Notes under the pieces: generated by a model | What the model was told of the DNA's origin: nothing | What the model saw: only the letters and a program-made list of their open reading frames with translations | The model's database searches: none | Translations under genes and position numbers: made by a program | In this document: piece by piece, positions 1-11,917 of the stretch | Numbering within the stretch: position 1 is the first letter of the stretch | Layout of the letters: each line of letters starts with the position of its first letter | Assembly (NCBI GenBank): GCA_013397695.1 | Contig: VYZI01000390.1 | Coordinates: 1 to 64,000, forward strand | Reading direction: 5' to 3' | DNA: 64,000 nt | Origin: Centropus unirufus | Taxonomy: Eukaryota > Chordata > Aves > Cuculiformes > Centropidae

Positions 1-138
1 TCACCCCAACCCAACTGTTCTACTACAGAGAGCACACACCATGTGCTGCACAGAACAGAGGCCAGGAGGAGGCAGCCAGGCACAGCCCATCCTCTACAGA
101 GCTTGCTGGGAGAAAGCCCCCTTCTGCCAGTCCATTAC

Positions 139-338
139 CTGCAGTACATGATGGATGAATGCTGCTCCCCATACTCCTCCTGGCTCAGGACAATGAAAGG
201 CTGCTCCTGCCGGACGCCCACAGCCTCTGCGCTGCTGGCAGGCATTCTAGTTGAAGTCTCTGCTGGCTCAGCATTCATCTCTGAGCATGGCTCTGTCTCA
301 GCTGTGCTAATATCCACCTTCTTCTCAGCACTTTGGCC
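139..338 (-). CDS. WDR91: WDR91 coding exon 8 (residues 352-417), last exon in window
   Basis: The acceptor CTTAG|GGC opens GQSAEKKVD; an acidic, variable part is followed by [17 protein letters not shown] and SSIMYC, the conserved entry into the WD40 propeller. Donor AG|GTAATG, phase 2. The next exon lies left of base 1. Confidence 0.93.
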
Positions 339-3300
339 CTAAGGAAGAAATCATGTGTGAAACACAAGGAAGCAGTAGTTCCAGATCAAGCTCTTTAGGC
401 ACACCCCAGCCTGCTGGGAGGGAAAAAAAACAAGAAGTGCTACACTGAAATAGAAGCAGTCAGCTCAACACCCCTTCTGCCACAGAACTTTCTGAACGCA
501 AAGCCAGTGTGTTGCACAACTGCACCATTTAGTATGGCCTCCTTGGTTGTAGAGTCCCTTATGTCACCCTTCGTGCATCCAGCCATACACTTTCCTGTAA
601 GAATTAAAGGACCCACACCACCTGCACAGCAAACCTCAGCTAAGGACCGTTAGGGCAGACTCAAAAGCAAACCAACATATTTCAAGGAATTCTTACACTC
701 AGCCATTTAAGTTAAGTTCACATAATACGCAGTTCAGTGAATGGACACAAAACCTCACGTGGGGCGGTGCCCCCCACCTGACTGGTTATCCTCCTCTGCC
801 AGAGATTCAGCCTGCTCAGCCACTGCAGCCACCTGACTGATGACAACCACAGAGTCCAGAGGAGTCCAAGAGCTTAAGACACAGTCTCACAGGGCAGACA
901 GAACAAATGCAGTTTTAGGAAGTGAAGATATCTGAATACGATCTGCTTTGCAGCACACGGAAGTGTTTGAAAGGAGCTCTGTCTTCCCCTGTCACCAGAA
1001 GCTGAACATGAAGCAGATGCAGCACATAAGCCACTCAAACACCTGCAAGCCATTACTTTGCTAAATCATTCTCTGAAGATGAAATGCCCCAGAAAGGTAG
1101 CAGTAGTGATGGGTTTGAATCCCTGCTTCCTAAGACATCCTTACCTTACTTATAATAGCTTTCACATCTTGAGCAATGGGTCAAACACTGTGTAATCCAA
1201 TCATCTGAAATCGCAAAGCTGGAAAAGATTCAGAAGTAAACCCAACAGTGCCTCTCCGGATTAGTTAACATGGGGAGATAACAACCAGTGAATGGCACTC
1301 ATGTTGGGGAACAGTGCCACCTTTCAGTTTCCTTCTTCCTCGTATGCACTGATGACAACAGAAAACTAAAATAGTTAAATCAGTTTCCCCTGGAGCACCA
1401 GATGCAAAATTTCCAGAGCCAGGAAGACACTGCCTTAATCTAAAACATCACAGAAAAAAGGAAAACCAAAGGCAAACAAGGCTTTGCAATTTTCTGACCA
1501 ATGTTTAATTAAAATATTCTAGATGAGCCATGAAGAAAGAAGTTCTCTCATAGCCTTCAGTGGAGCAGCCTCTCCTCTCTGAAGAGCTGTTCTGGTAGGG
1601 AACATTCCCTCAGCCATGTCTCTCCCCCAAGACAGCGTCTCTATGGCTGAGATGCTGCCATCATTCCTCCCGTGCTCTGTATCCTTCGACCACATGGCTG
1701 CCAAAAAGCAGACAAGACATGCAAACAGAAGTGGTCTGCTGACCTTCGGAGGTTAAAATCCAGAACAGGTTTATTATTTCATTAGATCAGAAGCAGAGTA
1801 AACCCCCAGGCAAAACTGCAACAAACTGCAGAGAACTCCAAAAAAGCAAACGTTGCCAAGAAGGCTATTTCCACTCCTACCCAGGAAAATTTTCTGTCAA
1901 TTTTCATCTGTCCCACATAGAACCTGTCCAAACCAGCTAAGAACCCACAGGGCAGAACTCCCTTGGGCAGGATGATTGAGCTAAGCCCACTTCCACTAAG
2001 CACAGGATTATAACAAGGTGTTTGAACCCAACCACTTAGGAAACTTGTCCTGCTCAGGATCAGGCTGCTGAAAAGATGACAAGACAGCTCTTCTTCCAAT
2101 GCAATTGTCAATATTGATTTCCTTCCAGGGACACAGAAATAAACGGAGTGTGGAAGGAGTTGATTAACTACAAAGATTAACCTTTGATACAGTTAGATCT
2201 GAGTAGGAATTCAGAAGCTTAACAGCAACATTTGCACTTGTTTTACCGCCTAGCACAACAAACTGCAGAAATACCAGCCCTCCTCCTCTCAGCCTTGCAG
2301 TGCTGTTCAGTACCTGCAAGGGCCCTTTTGACAGCAGTTCCTTCCTTTCCTTCCCATGCTCTTGCAAACGCTTCTGCCGCTGCTGCAGGAAGCTTGAGTC
2401 GCCTGCTAATCCGCTGAAGTGGCTCTTCCCATCCTTACAGCTCACTGCTCCTTCTTTTCCTTTAGCACTCTGGAAGGCAGAGGAATGATTTGGCAAAGTC
2501 ACACCTGTGCTGGGCTGCAGAACAAGGAGTAAATAGGAGGCAAAGAAACCAAGAACCTGCAAGGGCTCCACGACCCCCAGAACATCAGCAGTTCTTGTAA
2601 TGCATTCAGGCCTAGCATAAACTTGCAAAGAAAATCTCATTTTTTCCCCTGGATGGAAAAAGCTTGGAGCAATGCTGCGCCGCAAGTGAACTCCCTGGAT
2701 ACCGAGCACGTTTCAACAAACACTGTTGAGAATTACCTGGTGATTTGTTGGTTCTTTCTTTCCTAGCATAGCACTGGCAGTCTGCGTTGGAGAAGCCCCA
2801 CTTGGATGGGCTGGCCTAGTCGGGCCTTTTTTACTTTGGGAGAGAAAAGAGGACAGAAAGCCTCCCCGGGACTGAAGAGAATGCGCAGTGCTCCTCTGGC
2901 TGCAGGTCATATCCCTAATTAAGAAAAACAAACCACAAACAAGAAAACAGATTATGAAAGTGTCCCAGACAACCTGATCAAAGACTGCTCAGCAAGCAAA
3001 GCACCAGCTGTTTGAACCACTGGAGGACAGATGTTCCTTTCCAAGCCAATGGACCACTATGCATTAAAGAATTGTTTTAAAACATCCTGTTAGTGCCTGG
3101 AATAGATCATTGTAATCATTGTAACTAAAGCTCATTTCTCAGAGAGACAGCGGGCCAAGCTGTTGCTGAATCCCCTGTAGGATCACTCCTTCCACTCCAT
3201 CTGCTTAGTTTAGGAAGACCATAAGGGAAAGGCAGATTCCAAAGAATCTGTTCAGACACAACTCCTGATTCAAGGCAGAAACCAGATCTACTTCAAGAGG

Positions 3301-6300
3301 CATTCTGAATCCGCTGTTTCACTGAACGCCCTTGGATAATCAGCAAGTCACGTTCTGCTATTTTAAAGCACAGGCCCTCAATATCTCAAAAATGGGACCC
3401 AAAGAAAATCAAAACATTTAGGTCCATTTATATGATTACAAACACCTCACTCCTCAGCCCACAATGCCAAGAGCAGCGGGTGCTTCCAAGAATGTAAATT
3501 TCTGACCTCACTCCACCACAGCTTCCTCTGCTAGCACAGCAGCACCAGGGGGAAGGAGAATACAATCACCTTCACTGTGTCTATCCTCTCTTCTATGAGG
3601 GAACTGCTCTATCAAATTCAGGCTTTGGGTTGAGCAGAGACATGGAAAAAGCAACCAGAACTGGCCCCCAGATTAAGGAACAAGTTGTGCAGACAAAAAA
3701 ATGCCACTTCTAAGGCAAGTTTTTCTAATATAAATCGATAAAAGTTAACATGGAAATAAATTATTCCATCTCTCAAATCCCTCTCTCCCATGCGTGTGCA
3801 GATGAACATCAGGAATTTCCACACAGAGTAGCTAACCTGTCAGAGTGCAGAGCGGCTACCAAGACAGCTCACCAGACACTTAACTCTGTTCAATCAGACA
3901 ACTTTTAGACTAAAACAAAAGACTTTGTGTGAGGTCTCTGCTTCTACTTCCATTAATCGCTGCCAGCAGCATAATTTGATCAGTCATTTTCCTGTCTGAA
4001 GAGAAGTGAAAGAAGCACATGAGAAAGTCAAAGCCTTAGCAGTGTTATTAATACTTTGTGGCTAGGGCACATTTGCTTTTAGATCCTCTTAAAGTAAGAG
4101 AAAAACCCTGGGTAACACAATGAATTCAAACGCACAAGCTTGTTTTGCATGACTCGTCCTGGAGGAAAAAACAAGAGTCTCAGTAACGATTATACAAGGT
4201 GTTTCACTGTGCATTGCCTCGTCTCCTCAGAGAGGAATACAATGGATGTAGCCATAAAATACACTTTAACAGCAGCAAGTTTATGGAGAATTCTGTACAT
4301 AACTGAACCTTTGCAGGAAAGAAACTACTTTTCCCTTGATTTTGCAAAAGCAAGAAAGCATCTCTGCCTAACAATGACCCCGTTAGGTCATGCAGTAACA
4401 GTGTCTACAAAACAACACAGTGCACTCACCTACTGCAGTCACCAAAGAAAACAGGAGGCAAGAGAAAATCCACTTCACTCGAGCAATACTGCATGGTACT
4501 ATACTGGTACCAGTGCCCTGGTCGCCCAGAATACCTTGGTGTAATGCTGAGAGCAGAGCAGAATCACTTCCATGTGTGCTGGGCCTCTCACAGATTGCCA
4601 GGAAACTCCCACCCAAAAGGTGGAAGCGATGCCTATCATGAATTCTCCCGCTAAATCCACTTAAGTTACCAGAATTTCTGCTTCGATTCCCACAGCAGGG
4701 ACCAAAAAAATGATGCTCCAGGAGCTTCCCTGACCCAATAACAGCAGAGCCAGTCCCCAGCACATTCCCTGCAGACACTCACAGCTCAGAGTCCCCCAGT
4801 CGATCCATGTTGGCCACATACGCAGGCAACTTGTGATGCACCACTGCTTGCTCCCCCTCCAGTTCCTCTTTCTTCATGCGAGAGGATTCAGCCTGCAAAG
4901 CAAACAGCTACAACGAGAGGAGAGACAGAAAAACAAGTAACCAGCGGGCCACAGAGATTTGCCTCCTTCCCACTTGCTGAAGTTGTTTACTCCTTTTATT
5001 TCAACATCCCGAGAAGGGTCGGTGGGGGGAAGAAAGCTGCTCTGATCGGCTGAGCACCACCACCAGTCCAAGTAGTCAAAACAATCAGCACTTTACACAC
5101 ATGGACCTAGAGCCTGCTTACAACCCTTCCCTCCTCACAGGGACACTAATGGTGCTGGGAAATGAGCTGATCAGCCACTCCGAGCAGGCATTTCAAGCCC
5201 AGGGCAAGGCATGTGACTGGCAGTAGGGATGTACGGGCACTGAGCCCAGAAGGTAATGTTCCCACCACGGGTTTGGTGAGCTGGCAGGGTGCACTGAGGC
5301 CAAAGCCATCAGGCCACCAAAAAATCTGGCTCCATGCCCTGCCCAGGCCCCTCCCAAACATGACAGGGACATTTATCTCTACATCATGGAGAAAGAGATT
5401 TTTGTTTTTCACTTTTAGCAGAGAGGAATATCAGGATGCAGCTTTCTGTGACAGACGTGGTTTATGCCTGTCACTTTTGTTCACATGAAGAGTTCCTCAG
5501 GCTTTTCCGTTTCCATACGTTTGAAAATCAAAGATTACTTTTTTCCCCTTTTATCATAGTATTTAATGCAAGAAATTACAAGAAAAAAAAAGCTTTACAA
5601 AGCCAGTTTGCTATTTGTGTATTTGCAATGTTTCAACACTGAAAACAGAATCACTACTTCATTTCAAGCAGCATCGAATTCAATATTTACTCACACCAGT
5701 TTTTTTATTTAAACCTGTGTTCCACAGGTAGCTGTTTCCTTTCCTAACCTGAGCAGTTCTCAAAAAAAAAAAAAGGAAAGTCTCTTTTTTACCTCTGATT
5801 ATTTGCCAGAGGAGACTTTTGCAGTCTGTAAGCAAGATCAATAAACAGCTTTAATTTGACTGAAAGTACCAAATGCAAAATCAGTAGAAATAAAAGAGTT
5901 GTTTCAAACCATACCTTATCCTGTTGGCCCTATTCACTGGCCATCTTTGCAGAACCCTCCTGTCAAAGTCTGCCTGATCCATCAACTCTGCACAGCACAC
6001 AGGGACAAACCTCACTTTTCTTTCACAAAAAACCCCTCCTTTTTGAAATCCAATATTCTATTTTACTTCAACATTTTTAGGACAAATTAAACAGTGTTGA
6101 TCATCTACTAAAACAGCTGAGATGGTTAAGCACAACATAATATTTTGTAGCACAGGAGGCAAAGCACGAAACTTATTTTACTCAAGTATTCATACAGAGA
6201 GGGGTTTCACTTGGTACATTTGAGGAAGCAACACTAAAGTCCTGCTTACAGGAACAAGGCTTCCCACTTGTACACTATTATCTGCATGTGATCTGTAGTT

Positions 6301-9300
6301 TAGAAAGTTCTTAAACTGTAGATCTCCCAAATCTCTGTAATAGGAAATCATACTGGGAGACGACCAACCCATGCTACCTATTCTTACGCCCTCTCTCTAA
6401 GCATTTTCTATTGTCAAAACCACGGAGCTGGGCATCATTTTGCCTGAACTGGTTGGCCTTCCTTACGGTTTACAGTAAGTTCTGAAGTTGGGAAACAAAC
6501 ATTCACAGTACTTCCACCAGTTGATCCAAATCACTTTAAGCGCACTTCAACCACAGTGAAGTGGCCATTTCAGAAGTAATGTTTTCTGCCTCTGCCAGAA
6601 GTTACTGCCCGTTCCTATTGCTCCATCAACTAAAATCTGGAAGTGACTGAACACCATTCGCAAGTTTCCGTGCAAAGTCAGACATAAAATGCCCTTAACC
6701 TGCCACTAATTTCAGCTCGCCTTGACTTTGCAGCGTAACAGGAAAGGAGTTTGCACAGGATCCAGCCACCTGTCAGGCAGCACAGGGGACTGTCACCTCC
6801 AGTGGAGAGACAGTAACACCTTAAACAGACACTACACAGTAAGATCATAAGCCTGAGTTTCCTGGTGACTGTTGAAAGATAATTCAAAGTAACACAGGAA
6901 GTATACAATAATCTGCCTTGCAATAACTGCGCCGAACTGGACAGTTACAACTTTTTCAAGTGGATGGAACCAATGTTACAAAACTCTCAGCCTCGTCCAG
7001 TCAGCAGCTACAGAGTGGCTTTAGTTCTGACCTTATGCCGCAGGGATTCATTTTCTTCTTGTATGAGACTGCTCCTGAGACATTCAGCTTCAAAGTTCAA
7101 AATGACTGGAACTGGTAAGGAATATTAAAGAAAACCACGGCAAGAACTCGTGTGCTTAATTCTAAAAGCCAGCACTTCATATTGGCCGTTTGCTGTAGGA
7201 CCAAAGCTGCCCGGCTCACACTGCTAGCTGGAGCTGTGTGCAAGGCCAGAAGGCTCGTGACAGCTTTGTCATCTAAGCCAACTTTATACTTTCTGTGCAC
7301 TTTTCTGTCACACAAACTATTTTCATTCTCCTTTTTACATGTCAGAAGTGGAGAAGAAGAGAGGCCACATTACTGCACACTGAACGATTCAAGATGAGCT
7401 GTACCGCAGCTGCAGTGTAAACCCACCCATTGCCAGCACACAGTAGTGTGGGACAAAAGCAGCTCTTTCTGCCAACCTTGAAGTGCCCTATTACAGCAAG
7501 CTGTTAGAAGACAATGTTGTGAACATATGTACCCAGAGAAGGGCTTTGTGGGAGATGCTGCTTGAGTTATGGACCATTACCCAGGGTTCCAAGCCTGTTT
7601 TGTACTCTGCCAAGCAAAAAGGAGAAGTGTTTCCCAGTGTGCACAAGATTTCTAGTCCTTGTGCAGGGATGAGTTGGAAATTGGCAACAACCACAATTGT
7701 TTCTGCCCAGGGAATATAACATAGCATCAGATAATTGAACAATAACCATTCCAACATCCTCTAGTAAATGCCAGCTTCCTGTTAACTCTTGGCTCAACAC
7801 AATCACCTGAAAGCAGCAAGTTCTGCAATACTATGTTCTCAGCACCACTGTCAGTAGGGAGTACAACACCAGGACAAGGGAGATTTAACTGTGAGTTGTG
7901 AAAAGAAAGGATATGCATGCACTGAAATAAGACGCTCAGGAAGTTGTGCAGAGACACAATAAATGTATCTGCCCACTGGCGCGAGAAATAGGTGGCAAAG
8001 GTGGGGTTGGACTCTGGGGTGGGGAGAAAGGGCAGGACAAACCAATCCTTCCACTCTGCCTGGTTCTGGAGCTCAGAGGCTTGCTTGAGGAAAAACTCCT
8101 GTGCCTTGTCATTGCGGCCGGTCTGAAACACAGAAAGAAGAACAGGGCTCACACCTCCATTCATGCCACCCCATCGGTTCTACGAATATTTGCTCTATGT
8201 TATGAACACACTAACAAATACTTTCACCGCCCACCAGAGCAAGTGGTTGGAGTTAACATCTAGGAACAAAAGAATCTCAAATAAATCAGAATCTCGCAAA
8301 TGCACTTAATCCAACCCTCCTTCTAGTCTTCAGTCTTGTTTAAAGGCTGAGGCAATTGAACTGATCACTTGCGCTGATTTCCAGCTATACCAGTGGAGTT
8401 TGTGCACTGACATAAGACACGAGCATTCATACAGAGGACCAGAGTATACTTTAAATTACTCAAGCCTACAGCAGATGCAGCCTGAAAAGGTTTCCACCTG
8501 ATATATTACTCAGACAAGGCAGTCACACTTCAAGGGTAAGCAGAGGCCAGAACAAAACATAAAAAAATTAACTTCCAGAAACGTGCATTAGATTTTGACT
8601 CCTGCACCAATACCCATCATTTAATATTTTCATTCAGGGAATGGAATCAAGGAGAAAACATTCCTTCTAAACAGTAAGACATAAAGCATGAAGTCCTGAC
8701 AGGTATTTGTCTGTTCTAGTCACCAAAGCCCACCGTGTGTAATACATTCCATCAGCTTTCCTAGGGTTTCAATAAGATTACCTCTGCTTCATTTTAAGCT
8801 CATTCATTTCTGTCCTATCCAAAGCAAAACAAAACATGCACTCATATTCTCTCCTACAGTACCTTTTACGTTTTTGAAGCCCACTCATCCTCTCTCCTGA
8901 ATTAACAATCAACTACACCAATGTCAATTCACCTTTTTTTTCTTCCAGACCCTCCAGCTCCCTTGATGCTTTAAGAACTGCGGTGCCTGGAGGGACTGGG
9001 CGAGTCCTGCCAGCAGGTGAGAGTGGAAGGCATACAGACAATCCTGCCTGTTGATCCCCAGCACTGCAGTGAGGTCCCTCCCTGCACGGCTGCTCAGTCA
9101 TCTGCATCCAAACAGTTGACTACTATCTACGTACTGGTGGCCTGGGGCTTTTTCTGCCCATTTCTTCAACTTACAGTGGTCACTTTGAGCACTGCTGTAG
9201 TCCTCCTCTGTCTTCATGGCAACGCCACCTGAGGAGGTGTTCACAAACCTTGTGATCTCTCCCAGTATCCAAGTTATTAGAAGACCGAGTTACCAGTAGA

Positions 9301-11115
9301 GCCATCCTGTCCGAGGAGGCCCTGCCTTCATGTCTGAGCATGAATATCTCGCTTCCAGTTAAGCGTATTTCCCTCTCACCTCAGCTTCCCTATCCTGTGT
9401 ACAACTCGTCATGTGAGTCCGCATTAGACTCCTTACCACGCTCCTGATACATGACATACAGATTGCTTGTCCCTTACACACCAAGCCGGTCGAGAGGCTC
9501 ACAAGGATATCTCACAGCTCTGGTTTCAGAGGCCAGGATCCTTTTTAAAGGAAAAACCTAAAAGTCAAGCACTACCTGAACAGTATGGACAAGGTAGTAT
9601 CGGAATAGGCTGGTTTTCAGCTTGTTCACTGTGGGCCTGTACACGTCTTCCAAACGGCTGAAAAGGCGTCGGTCCAGGTAACTCCAGTAATCCCGCAGGG
9701 CGGCCAGATCGTAAGTCTGCACAAACTGCTGCAGCTGGTCCACTATCTTATCCACCTAACGAGGACAAAACAGGGAAGGCTGCAGTCACGCAAGGGCTCT
9801 TCCGGCACAGGAGACTTTCTGTCACTGAATGCTGAGTTTTAACAGTGCAAATAATGCCACAATCCAGCACTTAGACATTAGCCGTTTTCCTAATCGGGGA
9901 AACACTCTGCCTTTTGTATTAGTGCTCTTCCACCCTGCAGCACCTTCCGAATAAACATGAAAGAGTAAAGCCAAACGGATTTTGACAGAATGATCGCTTT
10001 TTTTTTTAAATACAGCTGCTATTTTTTTTCAAGTAAGCAAAACTTTCCACTTCTTTTAAAAGAAGTCGTCAGTTGATGATGGTGAAATAGGAACAACGTG
10101 ATTGAACGTTGAAAACTCAAGGGCAGCACATGGAAAATAGTATTTTTAGAGTAAAAGGAAAAAAAACTGCATTTAGCCAACAGAAAGAGGAACAAAGAGC
10201 CATTGTACTGAAACCCCTGAAGTATCTTTAATAACATCATCTACTAACAAGGCAGGCATTGAAGTTTGTGACCGGTTTTTTTTCCTTATTCTGTCTCTTC
10301 GAGAACCATTTATGCAACACGAATAAGGCAGAACACGGTGGCGTGGGAACAGATTTTGACTTTGGCGATTTCTGATGGCCACCACGGGCATCAGGAAAAA
10401 AAACCCGAAGATCTGCATCCTATACAAAATTCAACTGCCCAAACTGTTTGAAGCGTGGTTTGCTCCGCTCCTATCAGTTAATGTCCCAGGACATCACCCA
10501 GCGCCCACCTCCGCGGCTTCCTATGGATAACGGAAGCAGAGGTCTGGGACCTTCTCCGCCTTGGATAAGGCTATCCCGACCGGAGCAGCTGCCGGCCCAG
10601 CCCCACGCCCCGGCTGCTGCTCGGGGCAGACGCAACGCGTTTTCGCGAGCGATAAAGGCTGAGGGAAACCCCGGCCGCCGCCGCCGAAGCACGGAGCTCC
10701 CACAAAGGGCTGGAATTCTTGTTTTCCAGGCTGGCAAACCCCGCGCCGGCTTCCACACCCCTGAGACCGGCTGGCGCCCGGAGCATCCAAGCTATGGAGC
10801 GGGAGCTGGAAAGCGGCTGGATGACATCGCAGGGCCGAGGGAGAGATCCAGGCAGGGATGCGCTCCCGGCCCTCCCGCGCGAGGCCGGGACCCTTCCCTG
10901 GGCGAGGGGCGGGAGACCGGGACCCCCTCCCCGCGCCGCTCCGGGGCCGAGCTCCTCCCGGCCTTCCGCAGGGATCCGCGCGCGCCGCTCACCCGGAAGC
11001 CCTTCTCGCGGTCCGCCTTGATCTCCGCGTCCAGCTGCTTCAGGGCGGCGGTGAAGCCGCGGAACAGCAGGTACTCCCGCACCAGCTCGTCCGTGCGCTC
11101 CGCAGCCGCCGCCAT
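139..11115 (-). CDS. WDR91: WDR91, 5' part of gene (8 coding exons, C-terminal WD40 part beyond left edge)
   Basis: WDR91 is an endosomal protein that acts with WDR81 and RAB7 to restrain BECN1-containing class III PI3-kinase and drive early-to-late endosome conversion (family knowledge). Seen here: coding segments at 10993-11115, 9576-9755, 7915-8122, 7032-7114, 4783-4907, 2737-2914, 2314-2469 and 139-338, all minus strand and all joining in frame to give 417 codons plus two bases. The N-terminal segment (residues 1-170) is close to mammalian WDR91 as I recall it; residues about 185-222 look like a coiled coil; residues 223-400 are the Ser/Pro-rich, less conserved linker ending in a conserved block with [13 protein letters not shown]. 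The WD40 repeats start after this and lie off the window. The start ATG at 11115 sits in a CpG island divergent from STRA8. Intron 3 has AT-AC ends. Identity is very secure; exact linker boundaries are slightly less so. Confidence 0.96.
2314..2469 (-). CDS. WDR91: WDR91 coding exon 7 (residues 300-351)
   Basis: The acceptor TTCCAG|AGT opens with SAKGKEG; the exon includes [11 protein letters not shown] and [15 protein letters not shown]. Donor CAG|GTACTG, phase 0. Open sequence continues upstream of the acceptor by chance and was excluded because the family match starts at the acceptor. Confidence 0.92.
2737..2914 (-). CDS. WDR91: WDR91 coding exon 6 (residues 240-299)
   Basis: It joins in frame to give [10 protein letters not shown], then a Ser-rich linker with [15 protein letters not shown]. 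Donor CAG|GTAATT, phase 0. This is the poorly conserved linker between the N-terminal domain and the propeller. Confidence 0.93.
4783..4907 (-). CDS. WDR91: WDR91 coding exon 5 (residues 199-239 plus two bases)
   Basis: It opens LFALQAE after acceptor TGTAG and continues the charged coiled coil ([10 protein letters not shown]), then the conserved [15 protein letters not shown]. The donor is CT|GTGAGT, phase 2. Confidence 0.94.
7032..7114 (-). CDS. WDR91: WDR91 coding exon 4 (residues 171-198)
   Basis: It encodes (P)[11 protein letters not shown] through [10 protein letters not shown], the start of the predicted coiled coil. The acceptor dinucleotide is AC (bases 7116-7115), preceded by a U12-like branch sequence. 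The donor is AAG|GTCAGA, phase 0. Confidence 0.93.
7915..8122 (-). CDS. WDR91: WDR91 coding exon 3 (residues 102-170), followed by an AT-AC donor
   Basis: The acceptor TTTCAG|ACC opens with [11 protein letters not shown] and the exon holds the conserved [11 protein letters not shown] and [13 protein letters not shown] blocks. It ends after the codons for FQCM plus one base. The next intron bases are ATATCCTTTC, not GT. Ending here and resuming at 7114 restores the conserved [10 protein letters not shown], which no GT donor in the neighbourhood does. Confidence 0.93.
9576..9755 (-). CDS. WDR91: WDR91 coding exon 2 (residues 42-101)
   Basis: The acceptor TTAG|GTGGAT opens with [10 protein letters not shown] and the exon contains [17 protein letters not shown]; it ends TVQ before donor CAG|GTAGTG. 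It is 180 bases, phase 0 to 0. Confidence 0.96.
10993..11115 (-). CDS. WDR91: WDR91 coding exon 1 (residues 1-41)
   Basis: It begins [20 protein letters not shown] and ends after KGFR, followed by the donor CGG|GTGAGC, phase 0. The ATG lies in GC-rich promoter sequence and is the only start matching the family N-terminus. Confidence 0.96.
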
Positions 11116-11192
11116 CGGGGCCCGCGGCGCCGCCCGCCCCCGGGCGGGGAAAGGGCGGGGGGTGGCCGGAGCCCGGCCCCAGCGCCGCGAGG

Positions 11193-11212
11193 ACTACAAC
11201 TCCCAGCGTGCC
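11193..11212 (+). promoter_or_regulatory. ZNF143/SBS-like motif
   Basis: ACTACAACTCCCAGCGTGCC closely resembles the SBS element (ACTACAAYTCCCAGCATGC type) bound by ZNF143 and common in CpG-island and bidirectional promoters. It lies 78 bases upstream of the WDR91 ATG. Confidence 0.75.
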
Positions 11213-11235
11213 TTGCCGCGCACGCCGAGCGCGAG

Positions 11236-11254
11236 GGACGCAGGGACCTGTAGT
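11236..11254 (-). promoter_or_regulatory. Second, degenerate SBS-like motif in inverted orientation
   Basis: Read on the minus strand this is ACTACAGGTCCCTGCGTCC, keeping the ACTACA core and the TCCC..GC spacing of the site at 11193 but with substitutions. It forms an inverted pair with that site. Confidence 0.45.
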
Positions 11255-11283
11255 CCCCGCCGCTGCGCACGGCGCGCCCGCCT

Positions 11284-11291
11284 TTTCCCGC
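11284..11291 (+). promoter_or_regulatory. E2F-type site TTTCCCGC
   Basis: An exact TTTCCCGC followed by C, in the CpG island 42 bases before the assembly gap. It fits the E2F family consensus; which member would use it cannot be told. Confidence 0.45.
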
Positions 11292-11332
11292 CTCTCCGCT
11301 CGCTCACGCACAACCCGCCCATGCCCCCTTTC

Positions 11333-11624
11333 NNNNNNNNNNNNNNNNNNNNNNNNNNNNNNNNNNNNNNNNNNNNNNNNNNNNNNNNNNNNNNNNNNNN
11401 NNNNNNNNNNNNNNNNNNNNNNNNNNNNNNNNNNNNNNNNNNNNNNNNNNNNNNNNNNNNNNNNNNNNNNNNNNNNNNNNNNNNNNNNNNNNNNNNNNNN
11501 NNNNNNNNNNNNNNNNNNNNNNNNNNNNNNNNNNNNNNNNNNNNNNNNNNNNNNNNNNNNNNNNNNNNNNNNNNNNNNNNNNNNNNNNNNNNNNNNNNNN
11601 NNNNNNNNNNNNNNNNNNNNNNNN
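11333..11624. other. Assembly gap (292 N)
   Basis: An unsequenced run inside the most GC-rich part of the shared promoter. It may hide a 5' exon or transcription start of STRA8. Confidence 1.
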
Positions 11625-11699
11625 CCCCGCAGCCCGCGCTTTTCCCGGTTTTCCATTGGCTGCCGCTGGGCGCCAGCTGCATCCCGATAGGCTCTCGGC

Positions 11700-11705
11700 C
11701 ACGTG
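11700..11705. promoter_or_regulatory. CACGTG E-box
   Basis: A palindromic CACGTG on the STRA8 side of the gap, 41 bases right of an inverted CCAAT box (11653-11659). CACGTG is bound by MAX/MGA, USF and TFE-family factors; occupancy is unknown. Confidence 0.4.
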
Positions 11706-11887
11706 CGGCTCCTGTTGCTGGGCGCGGGCGAGCAGAGGCCAGGGGCGGGGCGGGATCCATCAGGTTGACCGCTCGATCCATAGGCGTAGGTTCCCGGCGT
11801 CGCCGTCCTTTGGGTTTGCCCGCCCTGCTCTAGAAGGGACAGCAGGGGCGCGAGTTCTTATCCCAGGTCGGTAACGGGGCCGGGAAC

Positions 11888-11917
11888 GGCTTCCCTAGGA
11901 AGGGCTTCCCTAGGAAG
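11888..11917. repeat. 15-bp perfect tandem duplication in CpG island
   Basis: The unit GGCTTCCCTAGGAAG occurs twice back to back, each copy carrying a CCTAGG palindrome. Confidence 0.85.

Noticed and set aside
2164..2709. A 181-codon minus-strand open frame
   Set aside because: Only 2314-2469 is real (WDR91 exon 7); the ends are intron read-through.
7727..8164. A longer open frame running through WDR91 exon 3, with possible GT donors further downstream
   Set aside because: Using those donors inserts unrelated residues after FQCM and loses the conserved CMPVPV junction; the AT-AC splice explains the protein exactly.
10448..11833. A 461-codon open frame on the plus strand across the CpG island
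   Set aside because: It spans the run of N and is antisense to WDR91 exon 1; high GC removes stop codons. No family resemblance.
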